A DNA stretch of 64,000 bases from Heliocidaris erythrogramma (Eukaryota; Echinodermata; Echinoidea; Camarodonta; Echinometridae). The position numbers and the translations under genes are program-made. The notes under the pieces were generated by a model. That model ran no database searches. It had not been told where the DNA came from and saw only the letters and a program-made list of their open reading frames with translations. The first letter of the stretch is position 1. Each line of letters opens with the position of its first letter. Shown piece after piece: positions 22,424 through 34,536 of the stretch. Location of the stretch: contig CM046858.1 in the NCBI GenBank assembly GCA_025617745.1, forward strand, positions 50,165,925 through 50,229,924, given 5' to 3'.

Positions 22424-25400
22424 GGTACACCGTCGCTTGGTCTACCACCACTTGGTCTAATCACCAGTTCGTCGAACTCCACGCGGTCTAACTTCATTTT
22501 GTCTACAACCAGTTTGTCTACTTACCATTTCGTCTAATTTCCATTTGGCCTAATAACCAATTCGTCTAATACACAGTTTGGCTAACCCCATTTAGTCTAA
22601 AACCCATTAGGGCTAATTTTCACTTCGGCTAATTTTCACTTCGCCTATTTCCAAAGAGTCTAACAGTCATTTTGTCTACAAGCCACATAGTCTAATATCC
22701 ATTCGGGCTACACCTACTTTGGCTAATACCATATGGTCTACCTATCATTTGGTCCAATTCCATTTAGTCTAATAACCAGTTGGGCTACTTATCATTTAGT
22801 CTAACTCCCATATGGTCTAATGACCATTTGGTCTAATATCCAATTTGTCTAATAACCAGTTAGGCTACTTATCATTTGGTCTAATTTTCATATAGTCTAA
22901 TAACCATTTGGCCTAATAACTATTTATTCTTCTGGCCATAGAGCAGCAAGTTCAGAAAGGACTCGGGAAATGAAACTTTAAAAAATGAAACTTCAACTCA
23001 TCTACGTAAATGTGCACTATTAGAGTTATTCACCTTGTTGTTGCTTATATCAAGATCAATCAATATCCCTACATTTTATATGTTAATTATTTAATTCATT
23101 AAACTCAATTAAACTCAATGTATTTAGTATTATTTTTTAGTAATTAAAACATTCATAGGCCCTGGGGCTCCTCTTCCTTATATGACTTAAGTAGAAGAAC
23201 CTGATTTTGTACTGCACTTCAAATTATGTTTGTTTGGTTGATAATCTGTTATTCATGTTTCTTATTTGATCCGATGTACAAATGTTTGTGCAAGTAGTCA
23301 ATAAAAGCTAGGGGCGGTGCCAGGGTATTTTCATAGGAGGGGCAAGACGACCCACAGAAAAAGGGGGAAACTTAATTGTATCCCCCGGCAGTATGCCGGA
23401 GGATACTTTGGATTCAGCAGCGTTTCGCCGCCGCCGCCGCCGCGTCACATTTCTCAACGGATTTTGTTCAAATTTTGTATGAAGGTGTCTCTTGGTAAAA
23501 TCTGGAACCCTATAGATTTTGGTGATGCTGCCCCCAGTGTTCCGTCTTTTATAGGGTCAAAGGTCATATTTTGATAGATGTCTTGTGTGTACTCTTGTGT
23601 GCGCTCTGGCGGTCACATTTCTCAACGGATTTCGTTCAAATTTTGCATGAAGGTGTCTCTTGGTGTAATTTAAAAACATATAGTGTTTGGTGATGCTGCC
23701 ACCAGTGTTCCGTCTTTTATAGGGTCAAAGGTCATACTTCAGGGCATGGCGTGAGTGCACTCTGCAGGCCACATTTCTAAACGGATTTTGTTCAAATTTT
23801 GTATGGAGATGTATCTTGGTATCATCTACACATGTTTAATTTTTGGTGATGCTGCCCTCATTGTTCCGTCCTTTATAGGGTCAAAGGTCATTTTTCCATT
23901 TCTTGCACTCTTACTTCTGCATTTCTTGACGGATTTCGTTCAAATTTTGCATGAAGGTGTCCCTTGGTGTAATCTAAAAATCTGTACTTTTTGGTGATGC
24001 TGCCACCAGTGTCCCGTCTTTTATAGGGTCAAAGGTCATACTTCAAGGGATGGCGTGAGTTCACTCTGCAGGCCACATTTCTTGATGGATTTCTTTCAAA
24101 TTTTGTATGGAGATGTATCTTGGTATAATCTACACATCTTTACTGTTTGGTGATGCTGCCCTCATTGTTCCGTCCTTTATAGGGTCAAAGCTCATTTGTC
24201 CCTTTTGTGCACTCTTACTTCTGCATTTCTTGACGGATTTCATTCAAATTTTGTATGGAGATGTATCTTGGTATAATCTACACATATTTAATTTTTGGTG
24301 ATGCTGCCACCAGTGTTCCGTCTTTTATAGGGTCAAAGGTCATACTTCAGGGCATGGCGTGAGTGCACTCTGCAGGCCACATTTCTTGATGGATTTCTTT
24401 CAAATTTTGTATGGAGATGTATCTTAGTGAAACCTACACATCTAATTTCTACACCATCCTTTTGTTTGAGGGAGGGGATGGGGGAGGGTCTTTGTCCCTC
24501 CTTCAAATCGCTGCCAGTGCCGGGGGATACATTTAGCATTGCGCGGCCCCAGCAATGCACATTTCTAGTTATAGATGATGAAGACAAGAATGGAAAATGG
24601 CGTTTTAGTAGTTACGTTGCTGAACCCTTACATTGTATTTAATACACATTAAATTTTAAGGATATATTTTCTAATCTTTTTAATATGCAATTCTGCTCTA
24701 CTCCTAACTTGAATGCGAACAACCCAAAATACTATGTTCTTGTTGAAGGTCATGCATGAAGCTTGCATTATACAGTGATTTCATGACGAAGATGCCACAA
24801 AAGCGTTTAATTTCAAGCACAATCTCTCAATAAATGAGATAGATAGGACTTTATGTCACTGATATGAGTTACAATAGATAAGTGCGAGAGAGCGTACCGA
24901 GCAAGCTTCGGGCGGGGGATATCTTAATTGCTGCAATATTATTAAACATTTAATTGGGCACTGTGTCCCCAGCTCTCGCTAAGTTCCTGCTCAAAGGTGT
25001 CACACTTTGTCATATCAAGAACTAAATATTCTGCCATTAAGCTTCCCAGATTCTTTTGAGCTATGCAAACTGCTTTTTTCAGGGGCGGCGCTACAGGGCG
25101 GGCCGGGGCAGGGGGCGGTTGCCCCTATGATTTTTCAAGTGACCAAAAGAGAGAGAGAGAGAGAGAGAGGAAAAACGAAAAAAAAAGGAGAAGAAAAAGA
25201 AAGAAGAGTATGCAACTATTATTATTATTATTATTATTATTATAATTTGTTCATCTAAAACGTAAATTAACTCGTTGGCAGGGGGCACAATGCCCCCCCC
25301 CCCGGCCACCTTTCCAAGCACCCAAAAAGTGTCTCCTGCTACCCACAAAAATGCCGCTTTTTATACTTGGTGACTGCCTTCTTTTTCTTCCTTTAAGGCA

Positions 25401-26426
25401 GTGGCGTATCTATAGGTATTATGACGCCCTGGGCAAACAGTGAATTTGCACCCCCTCCCCGAGTCACATTATGTTATGCGAGAAGGCGAAGCGACCGAGC
25501 AGCAATTTTTATTTATTTATTTTTTCTTCCAGGGGGTTCCTTTATTCATCATCAACATAACAATTTTTTACAAAAGATCGTACATATATATATGGGTTTT
25601 TCCTGATTTGTTATGTAAATACTTTAACAATAGAGTATATACCATAATATAAAAAAATATGCAGCCCCACAGCGGTGTATTGGATAGTTTGACACAATAT
25701 ATATTGTGTACAATAATATTATATTACGTACAAAACTAGAGAACATAGACTCTCACCATTTTTTTTTCTTTTTTCTAACAGATATCAGTATTTTTTTTTG
25801 TTTTTGACCTCAGCTCAGGATAGAGTATAGAGTCAAGACAGCAACCCCCGCCCCTAGACCCTTTCAAAAAGCTCTGGCCACAACCTGTCCAGGGATGGCC
25901 AACAAAATGACGCATAGTGTTGTTGGTAGGTGCGTAGACGAAAAGGGAATAGCCCAACAGGCAATTAGCCTTACTGATAATTAGACAAAGTGGTGTTTAG
26001 ACAAATTGGCATTTAGACCAACTGACAATTAGACTAAATGGAAAATGGACTAAATGAAAGTTAGACCAACTGCACATTAGACCATATAAATGCTACGTAG
26101 ACCAAATGGATACTAGACCAAGTGGATTTTAGACGAAATGCCTGTAGACCAATTAGTTTTAGACTGACTGGGAATTAGACAAACTGACATTAGACGAACT
26201 GGTAGTAGACCAAGTGACAACAAAATAAAGTAGACGAAATGGTAATGAGACCAAATGGTAATTAGACCAAGTGATAATTAGCCCAAGTGGTCATTAGACC
26301 TTCTGGCTGTTAGACCAAGTGCAAATTAGACCAAATGAAGAGTGGACCAAAAGGGTTTAGCCCGAATGAAGGTAGGCCATTTTTAAAAATTAGACCAAGT
26401 GATTTTAGCCCAAGCGTGCATAAACC
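22424..26426. mobile_element. foldback element FB-A2
   Basis: Same family and ends as FB-A1 (GGTACACCGTCGCTTGG and ..GTGCATAAACC). Flanks are ATTCTGAC (22416-22423) and ATTTTGAC (26427-26434), an 8-bp duplication with one difference. Unit U copy 1 has the unduplicated ATTTCGAC at 7366-7373. Arms are ~500-bp arrays (22424-22930 and inverted 25940-26420). Relative to FB-A1, the loop carries an extra ~1.2-1.6 kb between ~23270 and ~24955, including a tandem array. No transposase is present. Confidence 0.9.
23440..24440 (+). repeat. ~150-bp tandem array with DR1-type GGGTCAAAGGTCA boxes
   Basis: About seven monomers each contain CACATTTCT(C/T)(A/G)ACGGATTT, TTCAAATTTTG(T/C)ATG and GGTGATGCTGCC. 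Six are followed by TATAGGGTCAAAGGTCAT. The GGGTCAAAGGTCA box lies at 23554-23566, 23722-23734, 23878-23890, 24026-24038, 24182-24194 (AGCTCA variant) and 24330-24342. Spacing is 148-168 bp and alternates between two monomer subtypes. The box equals a direct repeat of AGGTCA-like halves with one spacer base. Open frames here are repeat-derived. Confidence 0.8.
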
Positions 26427-27275
26427 ATTTTGACATCTCGTTGATAAAATTAAGGGGGGGGGGGGGGGGGGGGATAGAATAAAAATAAAGAAAATGCTGA
26501 CGAAATCAAGCGGTGATCTGTCAATGCTGACAGACCACGGGAAAGATATTTGAGGGTGGGTCTGCTGTAAGGTTGTATAAAATGTTCCCATAGATCATTT
26601 ATGCTTAAAAAAAAAAAATATTTGTTCAAAAGGAATAATGGCGATCCGCTACACGTCTTGGTTACAATATCTGATATATGTAAATCCCTTTCCAGATGAT
26701 TTTGGATTGTGACTCCTACATGTCCTAGTATAGTTTGAAATCTGGGACAATATTCAACTGGGATCAGTTGAGAAGATAACCGTTACGATAGTTTGCGTTT
26801 CTTATTAGGATATAGTCGCATCGATTACATTTGGATAGCTTGGGGAGCACGTCGTTGTCAAGACGGAATTGGGAGAGGCGACGATGTGAAATCGTTCACG
26901 TGAAGATTGTAGTAAGGGATTAACCAGTCTGCGATATCACTCGGGAGTGAATAGGGTGAATTAGCTTCACAACAATGACTCTGCAACCTATTTCTGTCAT
27001 AATTCAGGCAATGTACTGGATACATGTACTTCAAGACATGTGGATTTCCACTTGCGTTGGTGTTGTAGTCTACCTTACAGGGGTTTTTTCCGGTTTATTG
27101 CCACTTAGTCTAATGCCAACTGGTTTTATAGCCAAATTTGAGAGAAAGATAACGCCTCATAGCTTATGTCAGACATAGGAAACATTCTTTCGGGCGGAAT
27201 GTTATAGTTATCATCTGCAATTGCTTGTGTACAATTTGATATAGGATATTAGTTATTTTAATACTTAATATACCA

Positions 27276-27306
27276 CTAGCGGGACCCGTGGAAATCCACG
27301 GGTTCA
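27276..27306 (-). mobile_element. possible Helitron-type 3' terminus
   Basis: On the minus strand a 9-bp hairpin ACCCGTGGATTTCCACGGGT is followed by CCCG and then CTAG, with T next. Rolling-circle Helitrons end in a short hairpin followed by CTRR and insert between A and T. The spacer is shorter than usual and no 5' TC end or Rep/helicase was found, so this is tentative. Sequence toward higher coordinates would be the element body. Confidence 0.35.
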
Positions 27307-27309
27307 CTT

Positions 27310-28740
27310 TTTATATTGCGCTCTCAACATTTTCACAATCGATGTCTACATGTATTCTTGTGAGTTTATTATTTTTATGTTAATGAAATTATCGCGCATA
27401 CGTGCTCATGATCACAATTATTTAGTCAAACATACCCACATACTCAGTTAAAAATATTGTATAATGTTGTTTAATGGAGTTTGTATCATAATTTGTCCAA
27501 CACCAAAACCAAGCTCCCAAAATGTTCTCTATCTTTATTTTTTATAGACCCAACGTTCTGAGTAATTCACAATGGTTTCAGTGCATATTTCAAGGCGAAG
27601 CTTTTCGAAATGATTCACTCTTCTGACAGTATAAAACAATAGAGCAAAAGGACTTAAAATATGCATGGACTTTATCTGTCAGTATTATGATTTTGATAAC
27701 TCTATAATACCTACAGAATTACTTTTTAGTGATACAGGTACGTTTCTCTTTTGCAAAGTTATCAAGGCTACAAAGGGCGCTCTTTAATTTTCAGAAACTT
27801 CATTTAATAACTCATTTTTCAGTTAGCTGAATATTATTACTTTATTAGTATATGCATTATAAAAGTTTACTTTCAAGTAATGACATCATACATTGCAAAT
27901 TTTTGATTATTATGAATATTTTCCAGTAGGCCCCCCCCCCCCCCCTTTAAGTCACTCTTACGTACCATATGCCTGAGCTTTAAGTTAACACCGTTTTCAC
28001 TTGTTGATGTACAAGCGTAGAGATCACATTATCAATTTTCTGAAGTAAAATAATCATTGTAATACGAGAAATATGTTATTTTCCACTGGATCTTGGCAGC
28101 CAATCAGAAAGCGGTATTTTAATGACGTCATATGTATTCAAAAATAGTTTCATTGGATTCTACGGGTCTGAATACCCATAGACCCATCATCTAAGTTTAA
28201 ATTTTAAGTAAAACTCAGTAAATATGAATTTTGGCGCACTTTGGAGCCATTCTGGCCCACTGTGCGGGGGGGGGGGGGGAAGGGCACGCCCCCACCCCTC
28301 CCTCATCGGATGGCGAAAAAATCAGAAAAAACGAAAGAAAATGGAATAGGAAAGAAGACGGTTGGACCCCTTCCGGCAACCCCCCCCCCCCAACCCTCTT
28401 CCACCAGCGGCGTCTTAGATTAGCTTTAAGATTATTCCAAAAGACTTGTGCCTCCAATGGTGCCAGTGCTCCCACAATGGCTAGACTCTAGCTACGCCAC
28501 TGTTAAAGGGAAAATTTAGGGTAACGATAGGATATTATGGTTTTAATTGCCATCTTCAAAAAGCGGATCTCTTTTCGACGAAAAGCACCTCCCCCCCCCG
28601 CAATGAATAAAAAAATGAAATGGAGACACAAAACTGGGAAGGTTTATAAAAGAGGAGAGAAGAGAAAAGAGACGAAAATAAGAGGACGAGATTAGAAAAA
28701 TCGAATAAGTGTTTATGTGTGTGTGTGTGCGTTTGTTTAG
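27310..28740. other. no gene seen
   Basis: AT-rich, with a C tract near 27931, a G tract near 28265 and a C tract near 28380. The mirror-image short frames at 28215-28490 cross these tracts and look spurious. Confidence 0.4.
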
Positions 28741-28915
28741 CATTATGTCCGAGGACATTTTCGGACAGAGAACAAAAAAAAAATCATGACAACAATGGTC
28801 CTCGGAAGCCGGACAATAGTCCTCGAACGTCGAACAATGAATTTGTGCTTTATTCCGTCGACTGTCCGAGGACGAGTAACAATAGAGGAACAATAGTTGT
28901 CCTCGGAAGTAAAGC
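28741..28915. repeat. array of GTCCGAGGAC micro-palindromes
   Basis: GTCCGAGGAC occurs at about 28747 and 28864. Variants GTCCTCGGAAG and GTCCTCGAACG occur between and after. The core is a 4-bp arm (GTCC/GGAC) around two bases. It is followed by a (GT)n microsatellite at ~28927-28970. It resembles the FB arrays in style but not in sequence. Confidence 0.6.
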
Positions 28916-28971
28916 CATGTAAACCCGTGTGTGTGTGTGTGTGTGTGAGGGTGTGTGTGTGCGTGTGTGGA

Positions 28972-29046
28972 GGTGTCGTAGTCGAACGGTTTACAGCGCT
29001 TGACTGGAAACGCGAAGGTTGGGGGTTTGATCCCTGTTACGGCACC
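28972..29046 (+). mobile_element. tRNA-like SINE head
   Basis: A 75-nt segment has complementary ends GGTGTCG and CGGCACC (7-bp acceptor-like stem), an A-box-like TAGTCGAACGG and a B-box-like GGTTTGATCCC. The T-arm pairs poorly, so a functional tRNA is unlikely. A SINE head or tRNA pseudogene is favoured. Confidence 0.5.
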
Positions 29047-30405
29047 TATGGCCTTTTTGTTGTAAAAAATATAGCAACTTTCCTTTTTTTTTTACGAGCG
29101 CGCGAAGCTAGCGACCAAAAATAATTGTGCCTTTCCGTTGTGAAAAATCATAAAAATAACATATTTCGGCATATAATGACTGGAATATGAGGATATTCGG
29201 GCACCTCACTCCCTGAATATGAGGTGTGAGTTGCCGGAATATCTGCACTTTCAAAATCCGGGGGAGGGGGGTTGGCTGCAGCAGCCCCCCTTCTCGTACG
29301 CCTATGCCTAGGCCTATGTTAAGTACACAGTTGCGATTGATTTTAACTTGCGATTGTTTCAAATAAATCGCTTCAACTCCTTATAAGGCGGGGCACTGGT
29401 TGATAAAAGCCATTAATTTAGGTCAGAATGTTTTCATCTCCATGTGTAATTCCTTATTTCTATTTTTTACGATGAGGATTGTTTTACTCTCAATGTCTTT
29501 TAGTGTTTTGCAATTCTTTATGCCTATAAAAGTTATTTCAAACTTCAGGTCAACGGTTGTAACTGTTAAAAACGCAGACTGTGCAGTAAAATGAAGCAAC
29601 TCATTAGAATCTGTACAAAATTATTATGCTGTAAGCAGCTGTATAAAATGAAAGATTTTCATCCATGTTTAGAAATGATGGTATTTTGGCAAAGTTAAAG
29701 AACATGTTCAATGATTTTAATCTATTTATGCGGCATAGTTAGGATTATTCCCTGTATGATAATTATTTTAGCCCGACTGAAAGAAAACTTAACATTTTGA
29801 TCCACTATTCTTCAAATTTGGTTCTATGTTGCTTTTAATCATTATCATTATATTCAATTAGCGATTGCACCTGACCTATATACTTACACATAATATGCCA
29901 GTATAAAGAGTTATTTTTATTCTTCAGATGCGGTGTGCTACATAGCAGTGGCTTTAACATTTTTGTTGTTGCTTCCTTGTTATCTTTCTTTTCTTGAATT
30001 TGGTTTTCTTAAGAAGTAGCTGCTGCACGGCTTTTGTAAAGTTCTGTTGGAATTGTAAAGTGTTTGAAAACTATCTGCGTCATAGATCATTTCAGATATG
30101 CGGCAAACAAAATGCTGTGTAGTTGTGTAATCAAGGTCATTACATACAGCATACTATGGTGCATTTCATTCATTTACCTCTACAATTTAAGATTTTAATC
30201 TGGTTTAAGACATGTTACTTTTGCAAGGTTATAAAACATGCTCAATGATTTCAGTCTGCCCTGCTGCATAAATTGTTTAAGATATTTTGCATTATAGTTT
30301 GGTTTTACTTCTGTTTCCTTTTATGATAATCATATCAGCCTGATGATAAGACTCCTTCTTTAACTTGTTATGATCCATCTTTCCTCGGCTTTGGTTGTTT
30401 ATGGT
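29047..30405. other. no gene seen
   Basis: AT-rich, T-runs, no recognisable domain or terminal repeats. Short frames are not supported by composition or motifs. Confidence 0.4.
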
Positions 30406-30409
30406 ATTC

Positions 30410-30625
30410 ATTTATTTATTATTATTACTAGTATTATTTGTATTATTATTATTGTTATTATTATAATTATCATTATTATCATTATTATTAGTAGTAGTAT
30501 TATCTGTTTTATCATTTTTATCATTATTATTACTAATATTATCAGTATTATGATTTTTATTATTGATAATATTATTGTTGTTGTTGTTATTATTGTTATT
30601 ATTATTATTACAATTGTTATTATGA
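30410..30625 (+). repeat. (ATT)n microsatellite
   Basis: Interrupted ATT repeats with TATTATTATT blocks. The long hydrophobic Ile/Val-rich frame through it is a translation of the microsatellite. A complementary (AAT)n run lies at 31930-32060. Confidence 0.9.
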
Positions 30626-30924
30626 AGTGGACTACCCAGAATTACGATGACGATGCCATTTTGGATGGAGTTAAGCGAACCAGACTTAGATATTGCACCG
30701 GTTACTCTACTATTGCTTCTTTTATTTCCCTTGTCATGATCGTATAATTGGCCTATAGCCTATACGTATCAATAATATGCTTGTTATAATATGTTGTGCT
30801 ACTTGCCAGGCTATTTATTAAACATAGCAGTGACTCCTTTATGAACTCTCTGTAATATTATGTTGTTGTTTTTATTGCTGTTGTTGTTTTGGGGACCGGA
30901 GGGGAGGGCTTGTAGAGTCATCTA

Positions 30925-31082
30925 CAGAGCTATATTACAGACTTCGGCCAACTCGGTTTATTTGGGCACAACATGGCGTATATTCCTTTGTTTAGTGCTT
31001 GCCTAACAAAGCAACAAGCGCCATATTGCTACCTACATGTACATGGAGCCGAGTTGGCCAAACTCTGTAATACATGGCTCTG
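30925..31082. mobile_element. ~158-bp hairpin MITE
   Basis: The left end is AGAGCTATATTACAGACTTC then GGCCAACTCGG. The right end, reverse-complemented, is AGAGCCATGTATTACAGAG then GGCCAACTCGG. The arms cover ~40 bp each, and the loop has a second inner inverted repeat (TTTGTT..AACAAAG). No target duplication is obvious. Confidence 0.65.
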
Positions 31083-31929
31083 AGGGCTAGGGATGCAGGA
31101 CGCCCCCACCTTATTTTTAGTATACACTTTTCATAGTATTTTTTTAATCGAAATTTATGTTGAATGTTGACGAAGTAATTACATCTTACATGTCTTAAAG
31201 ATAATAAAGTGTCAATGTTTGGCTCGCTGGAATCCAGCAGCGTGGTGCCCGAACATCCTTTTATTTTGGGAAGCGAGATGGTCGGCTATCCTTATCTGTG
31301 GGCGGGAAGGTACTCAAAATGTTATCGTTGTTTGGATTATCTGGTAACAAAATCATTATTCTATAGACAATATCTCCTTTTTTTTACTTGCTCACTAGCG
31401 CGTAAGATTTAGAAACGGAATAGTTTGGGACAGGGAACGTCCTTCATTAGGGCGAGTGAAGTGCCCAAATATTCCATATTCGGCAGCAGGGTTAAGTAAT
31501 ATTATTCATGGCTCATTATTACATGTTCTATATTTGTCTTTTGATGGCGAAATTGCATTTCCATTACAATAAAAAAAAGGGTTTTATGTTTTTTTCTAAC
31601 TCGCTTCGCTCGCTTGCAAATTGTAGAAACGGGGAGTATGATATTCTGCCAAGAGGCATCAGCTCCCCCTTTCAAAAACATTACGTGGCCATTTTCTGCT
31701 TGTAAAGATCTACTTGGAACTTTGGTGTCTCATTTTCCAAAGCGGTATATACATTATATAAATAACTTCAAGCCAATTTCGTTGTAGCAAATTTAATCCG
31801 GAATCCGATCATTCACTTTCTTCAATACATCAGTATGTATTTTAATCACCGAAGTAATATCATTTTATGAGAAATGAAACATGTATTCCTGAGGCGCTCG
31901 CTCTCTACGCTCGCTCACAAATATTGGTT

Positions 31930-32105
31930 ATTATAATAGGAACAATGATAATAATGATAATAATATTAATAATAATAACAAGGATGATAATAATAATAAT
32001 TATAATAATAATAATAATCATAATAATAATAATGATAATATTGATAGGAATTACGATAATATAATGGCTATTTCTCTGGATTTTATTATAATTGTTATCA
32101 TTATT
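31930..32105 (+). repeat. (AAT)n/(ATT)n microsatellite
   Basis: Imperfect ATAATAATAAT repeats, followed near 32085 by ATTATAATTGTTATC. They are inverted relative to 30410-30625. Confidence 0.85.
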
Positions 32106-32204
32106 ATATGATTATTGAGTACGAAATGAATATCTTTACACTTGGCCGTCTTTCCCCTCCTCCCTATCCGAAATACGGATTGACGCCGTATTCTCTGAAT
32201 TTAC

Positions 32205-32482
32205 AACCTTTTTTTCATTTTCGGAAATACGAACCCTTTTTCATTTTCGGAAATACGAACCCTTTTTCATTTTCGGAAATACGAACCCTATTTCATTTTC
32301 GGAAATACGAACCCTATTTCATTTTCGGAAAAAAGAACCTTCGGAAAAACGAACCTTCGGAAAAACGAACCTTCGGAGTAACGAACCTTCGGAATAACGA
32401 ACCTTCGGAATTATGAACCTTCGGAAAAACGAACCTTCGGAAATACGAACCTTCGGAAATACGAACCTTCGGAAAAACGACA
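32205..32482 (+). repeat. CGAACCTTCGGAAAAA array
   Basis: Four ~28-bp units (TTTCATTTTCGGAAATACGAACCC-like) are followed by about ten 16-17-bp units of CGAACCTTCGGAAAAA type. CGAACCTTCG is a 4-bp-arm micro-palindrome around CC. Only one arm is visible. A GA-rich run follows (32500-32560). Confidence 0.85.
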
Positions 32483-32562
32483 TGTAACCATTATGACAGA
32501 AGGGGGAGGGAGAGAGAAATAGAGAGAGGGGGAGGGACAGAGAGAGAGAGAGAGAGAGAATG

Positions 32563-34536
32563 GCCTAGTTATGTATATTTTGTGTACGGAATATTGTTGT
32601 CATCGTAGAGGTCGCTCATTACTTAGTCTATAGCAAGAAATACAATTTTAGTTAGAAATCGGTAGTAGTTATTTATTTTCTATAAGTAATCGAGCGAAAA
32701 TTCACCTACACATATCTCAAATTCAGTGAGACTCATGTATGAGCAATAAATGCGTTCAATCACATCCTACAATGAACATTAAAAGTATTTAAAAAAAATA
32801 GAAGTATGAATTTCCGAATATTGGGCCCCTCCCGCACAAAATCCTGGATCCGCCGTTTGACATGGTAGATGGTGAAGGCAGGCCCTATCATGCCCCTGCC
32901 CTCGCTCTACTCCATCCGATGGCATAGAAAGGTCCCAAATAAAATGAAAAAAAAAATGATTGATGCATTCACATAATCCCGCGTCACCCATCCCATCTTT
33001 AACCCCTGCTAGTGCTATCTACACTGAGTTTATTTTTCGACAATAAAAAAATGTAATGTGCATTCACATATTCTGATTCTGATAACTAAAACCGTTTGAT
33101 TGTAAATACACAGGAGAAGGGTCAATGATCAATGAAATAAACCCCATTTTCAAATTGAAAAGCCCTCCGAATAATAGCATGGATGGTATTCGTTCCCTCT
33201 TGAAACGCCGAACATGCCCGGTGCAAGCAGCTGAAAATACAATGGCGTCTTATTTTGTTTACAAGTGACTGATTCCTTTATTTTTTTAACGCTGCATTTT
33301 TCATCAAAATAATACCATACACAAAGTTAAGAGTGAGGCAACAGACTAACATTAAGACTGACGCTAGTCAAGTAAGAGAAATAAGTGAAGAGGAGATGAC
33401 AAAACAGGCACTGAAAAATGTGTAAGATGTTATGGGACATCGTCTGCTTAGACAGGACTGGCCCCTGGTGTGTCGTCACACATCTCAGCAGCGTTCGAGG
33501 AGCTCTTCAGCTGCTATATCGGGTGCTGTATTTTACCGTTTTATAATTGATAATAATCATTACTTCAAATGTTTCCAAGCGTTGAATTTGGATAACCTTG
33601 TTTAATTTATGCCATACAGTATAATTATGCAATAAAAAGTATTAAGCCAATATTTACTTTGATGGAATTTTCTTGTAATGTGATCTTTAATGGAATAACG
33701 CTCCTCTAGCATAATGCTTGCCCCTCATACTGATAATATTCATGGAACATTTTTTTTTCTATTTTAAAGAAACAAAATAGAATATATTCAAATAAGATGA
33801 ATTTACCATCGAATAAAAAATGAATACAGGTGTATTCGGCCTAATCTGTTTCCAACCTTGATTTAAGAAACCCAGTGAGGCATTTACTGCAGTGCGGGCT
33901 TTAAAATTCAAGTAATGTATAGAATCTGCTCTGACACATATGCACGTACCAAGGGGGTGTTTTAGGTGTTTAAAAAAATCCTGGGTACGCCAGGTAGGTA
34001 CTGCAGTTTTAAAAAAATGGTAAGTAGGCCTATACCTATTTTCAATCTTGAAATAAGCAGCGCTCAGTAAGGTAATTACTGCTGGACATTTCGAACCAGC
34101 CAAGCCGTACTATATTACAGCTCAGTCGCAGAATGTCGACTGTACGTGGGCGCTGCCGTGACGTGATTACCAGCGTTGTAAAGAAGAATGTAATCATCGA
34201 GCATACGATCTTTAACACTGGGAGTAAAATGCCTAAACATTTGTTTACAAATTAAAATTCCTCCCATCAAGCTTCTTCGTTTCGTTTACTAAGGATGTAA
34301 TCATTTTTTTTTTTTTTTAAACTAAATTTTTAAACTAAATACAGATCGAATAGGGAAAAACAGAGCCCCCGGAGTTCATGCAGCCAAGGCTACCGCTAGC
34401 TCAGAGCAGAGTTCAACGACGCCGAGACAAAGTCCGGCTAAAAAGAGAAGAATTTCATCAATTAACTATACAGAGAATAAAGGGACAAACAAAGTCTATA
34501 AATAAAGTTTCTAACATTATTTAGTTCAATATAAAA
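32563..34536. other. no gene seen
   Basis: AT-rich, with a degenerate local repeat near 33850-34090 (ACCTTGATTTAAG..CAGTGAGG.. versus ATCTTGAAATAAG..CAGTAAGG). No recognisable coding sequence. Confidence 0.4.

Larger units (their letters stand above)
8437..27136 (+). repeat. repeat unit U, copy 2, inflated by nested insertions
   Basis: Pieces at 8437-9051, 11143-11810, 22345-22423 and 26427-27136 reassemble colinearly into the same unit seen at 6037-8048. The intervening DNA is FB-B (9052-11142), a stretch beginning near 11811 that includes the X-box array complex (to ~22340), and FB-A2 (22424-26426). The entry marks the outer limits of the split copy. No coding sequence belongs to the unit itself. 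Confidence 0.75.

Noticed and set aside
15794-26426. Repeat-spacer look of the GGTCTAAT arrays as CRISPR
   Set aside because: The units are degenerate, the supposed spacers are not unique 30-mers, arms occur as inverted pairs with target duplications, and the genome is eukaryotic.
28215-28491. Overlapping Pro/Gly-rich frames on both strands
   Set aside because: They span G and C homopolymers with no domain, and composition explains them.
28972-29046. Functional tRNA gene
   Set aside because: The acceptor ends pair, but the T-arm and anticodon arm do not fold well; a SINE head or pseudogene is more likely.
30370-30747. Ile/Val-rich membrane protein ORF
   Set aside because: It is the translation of an (ATT)n microsatellite.
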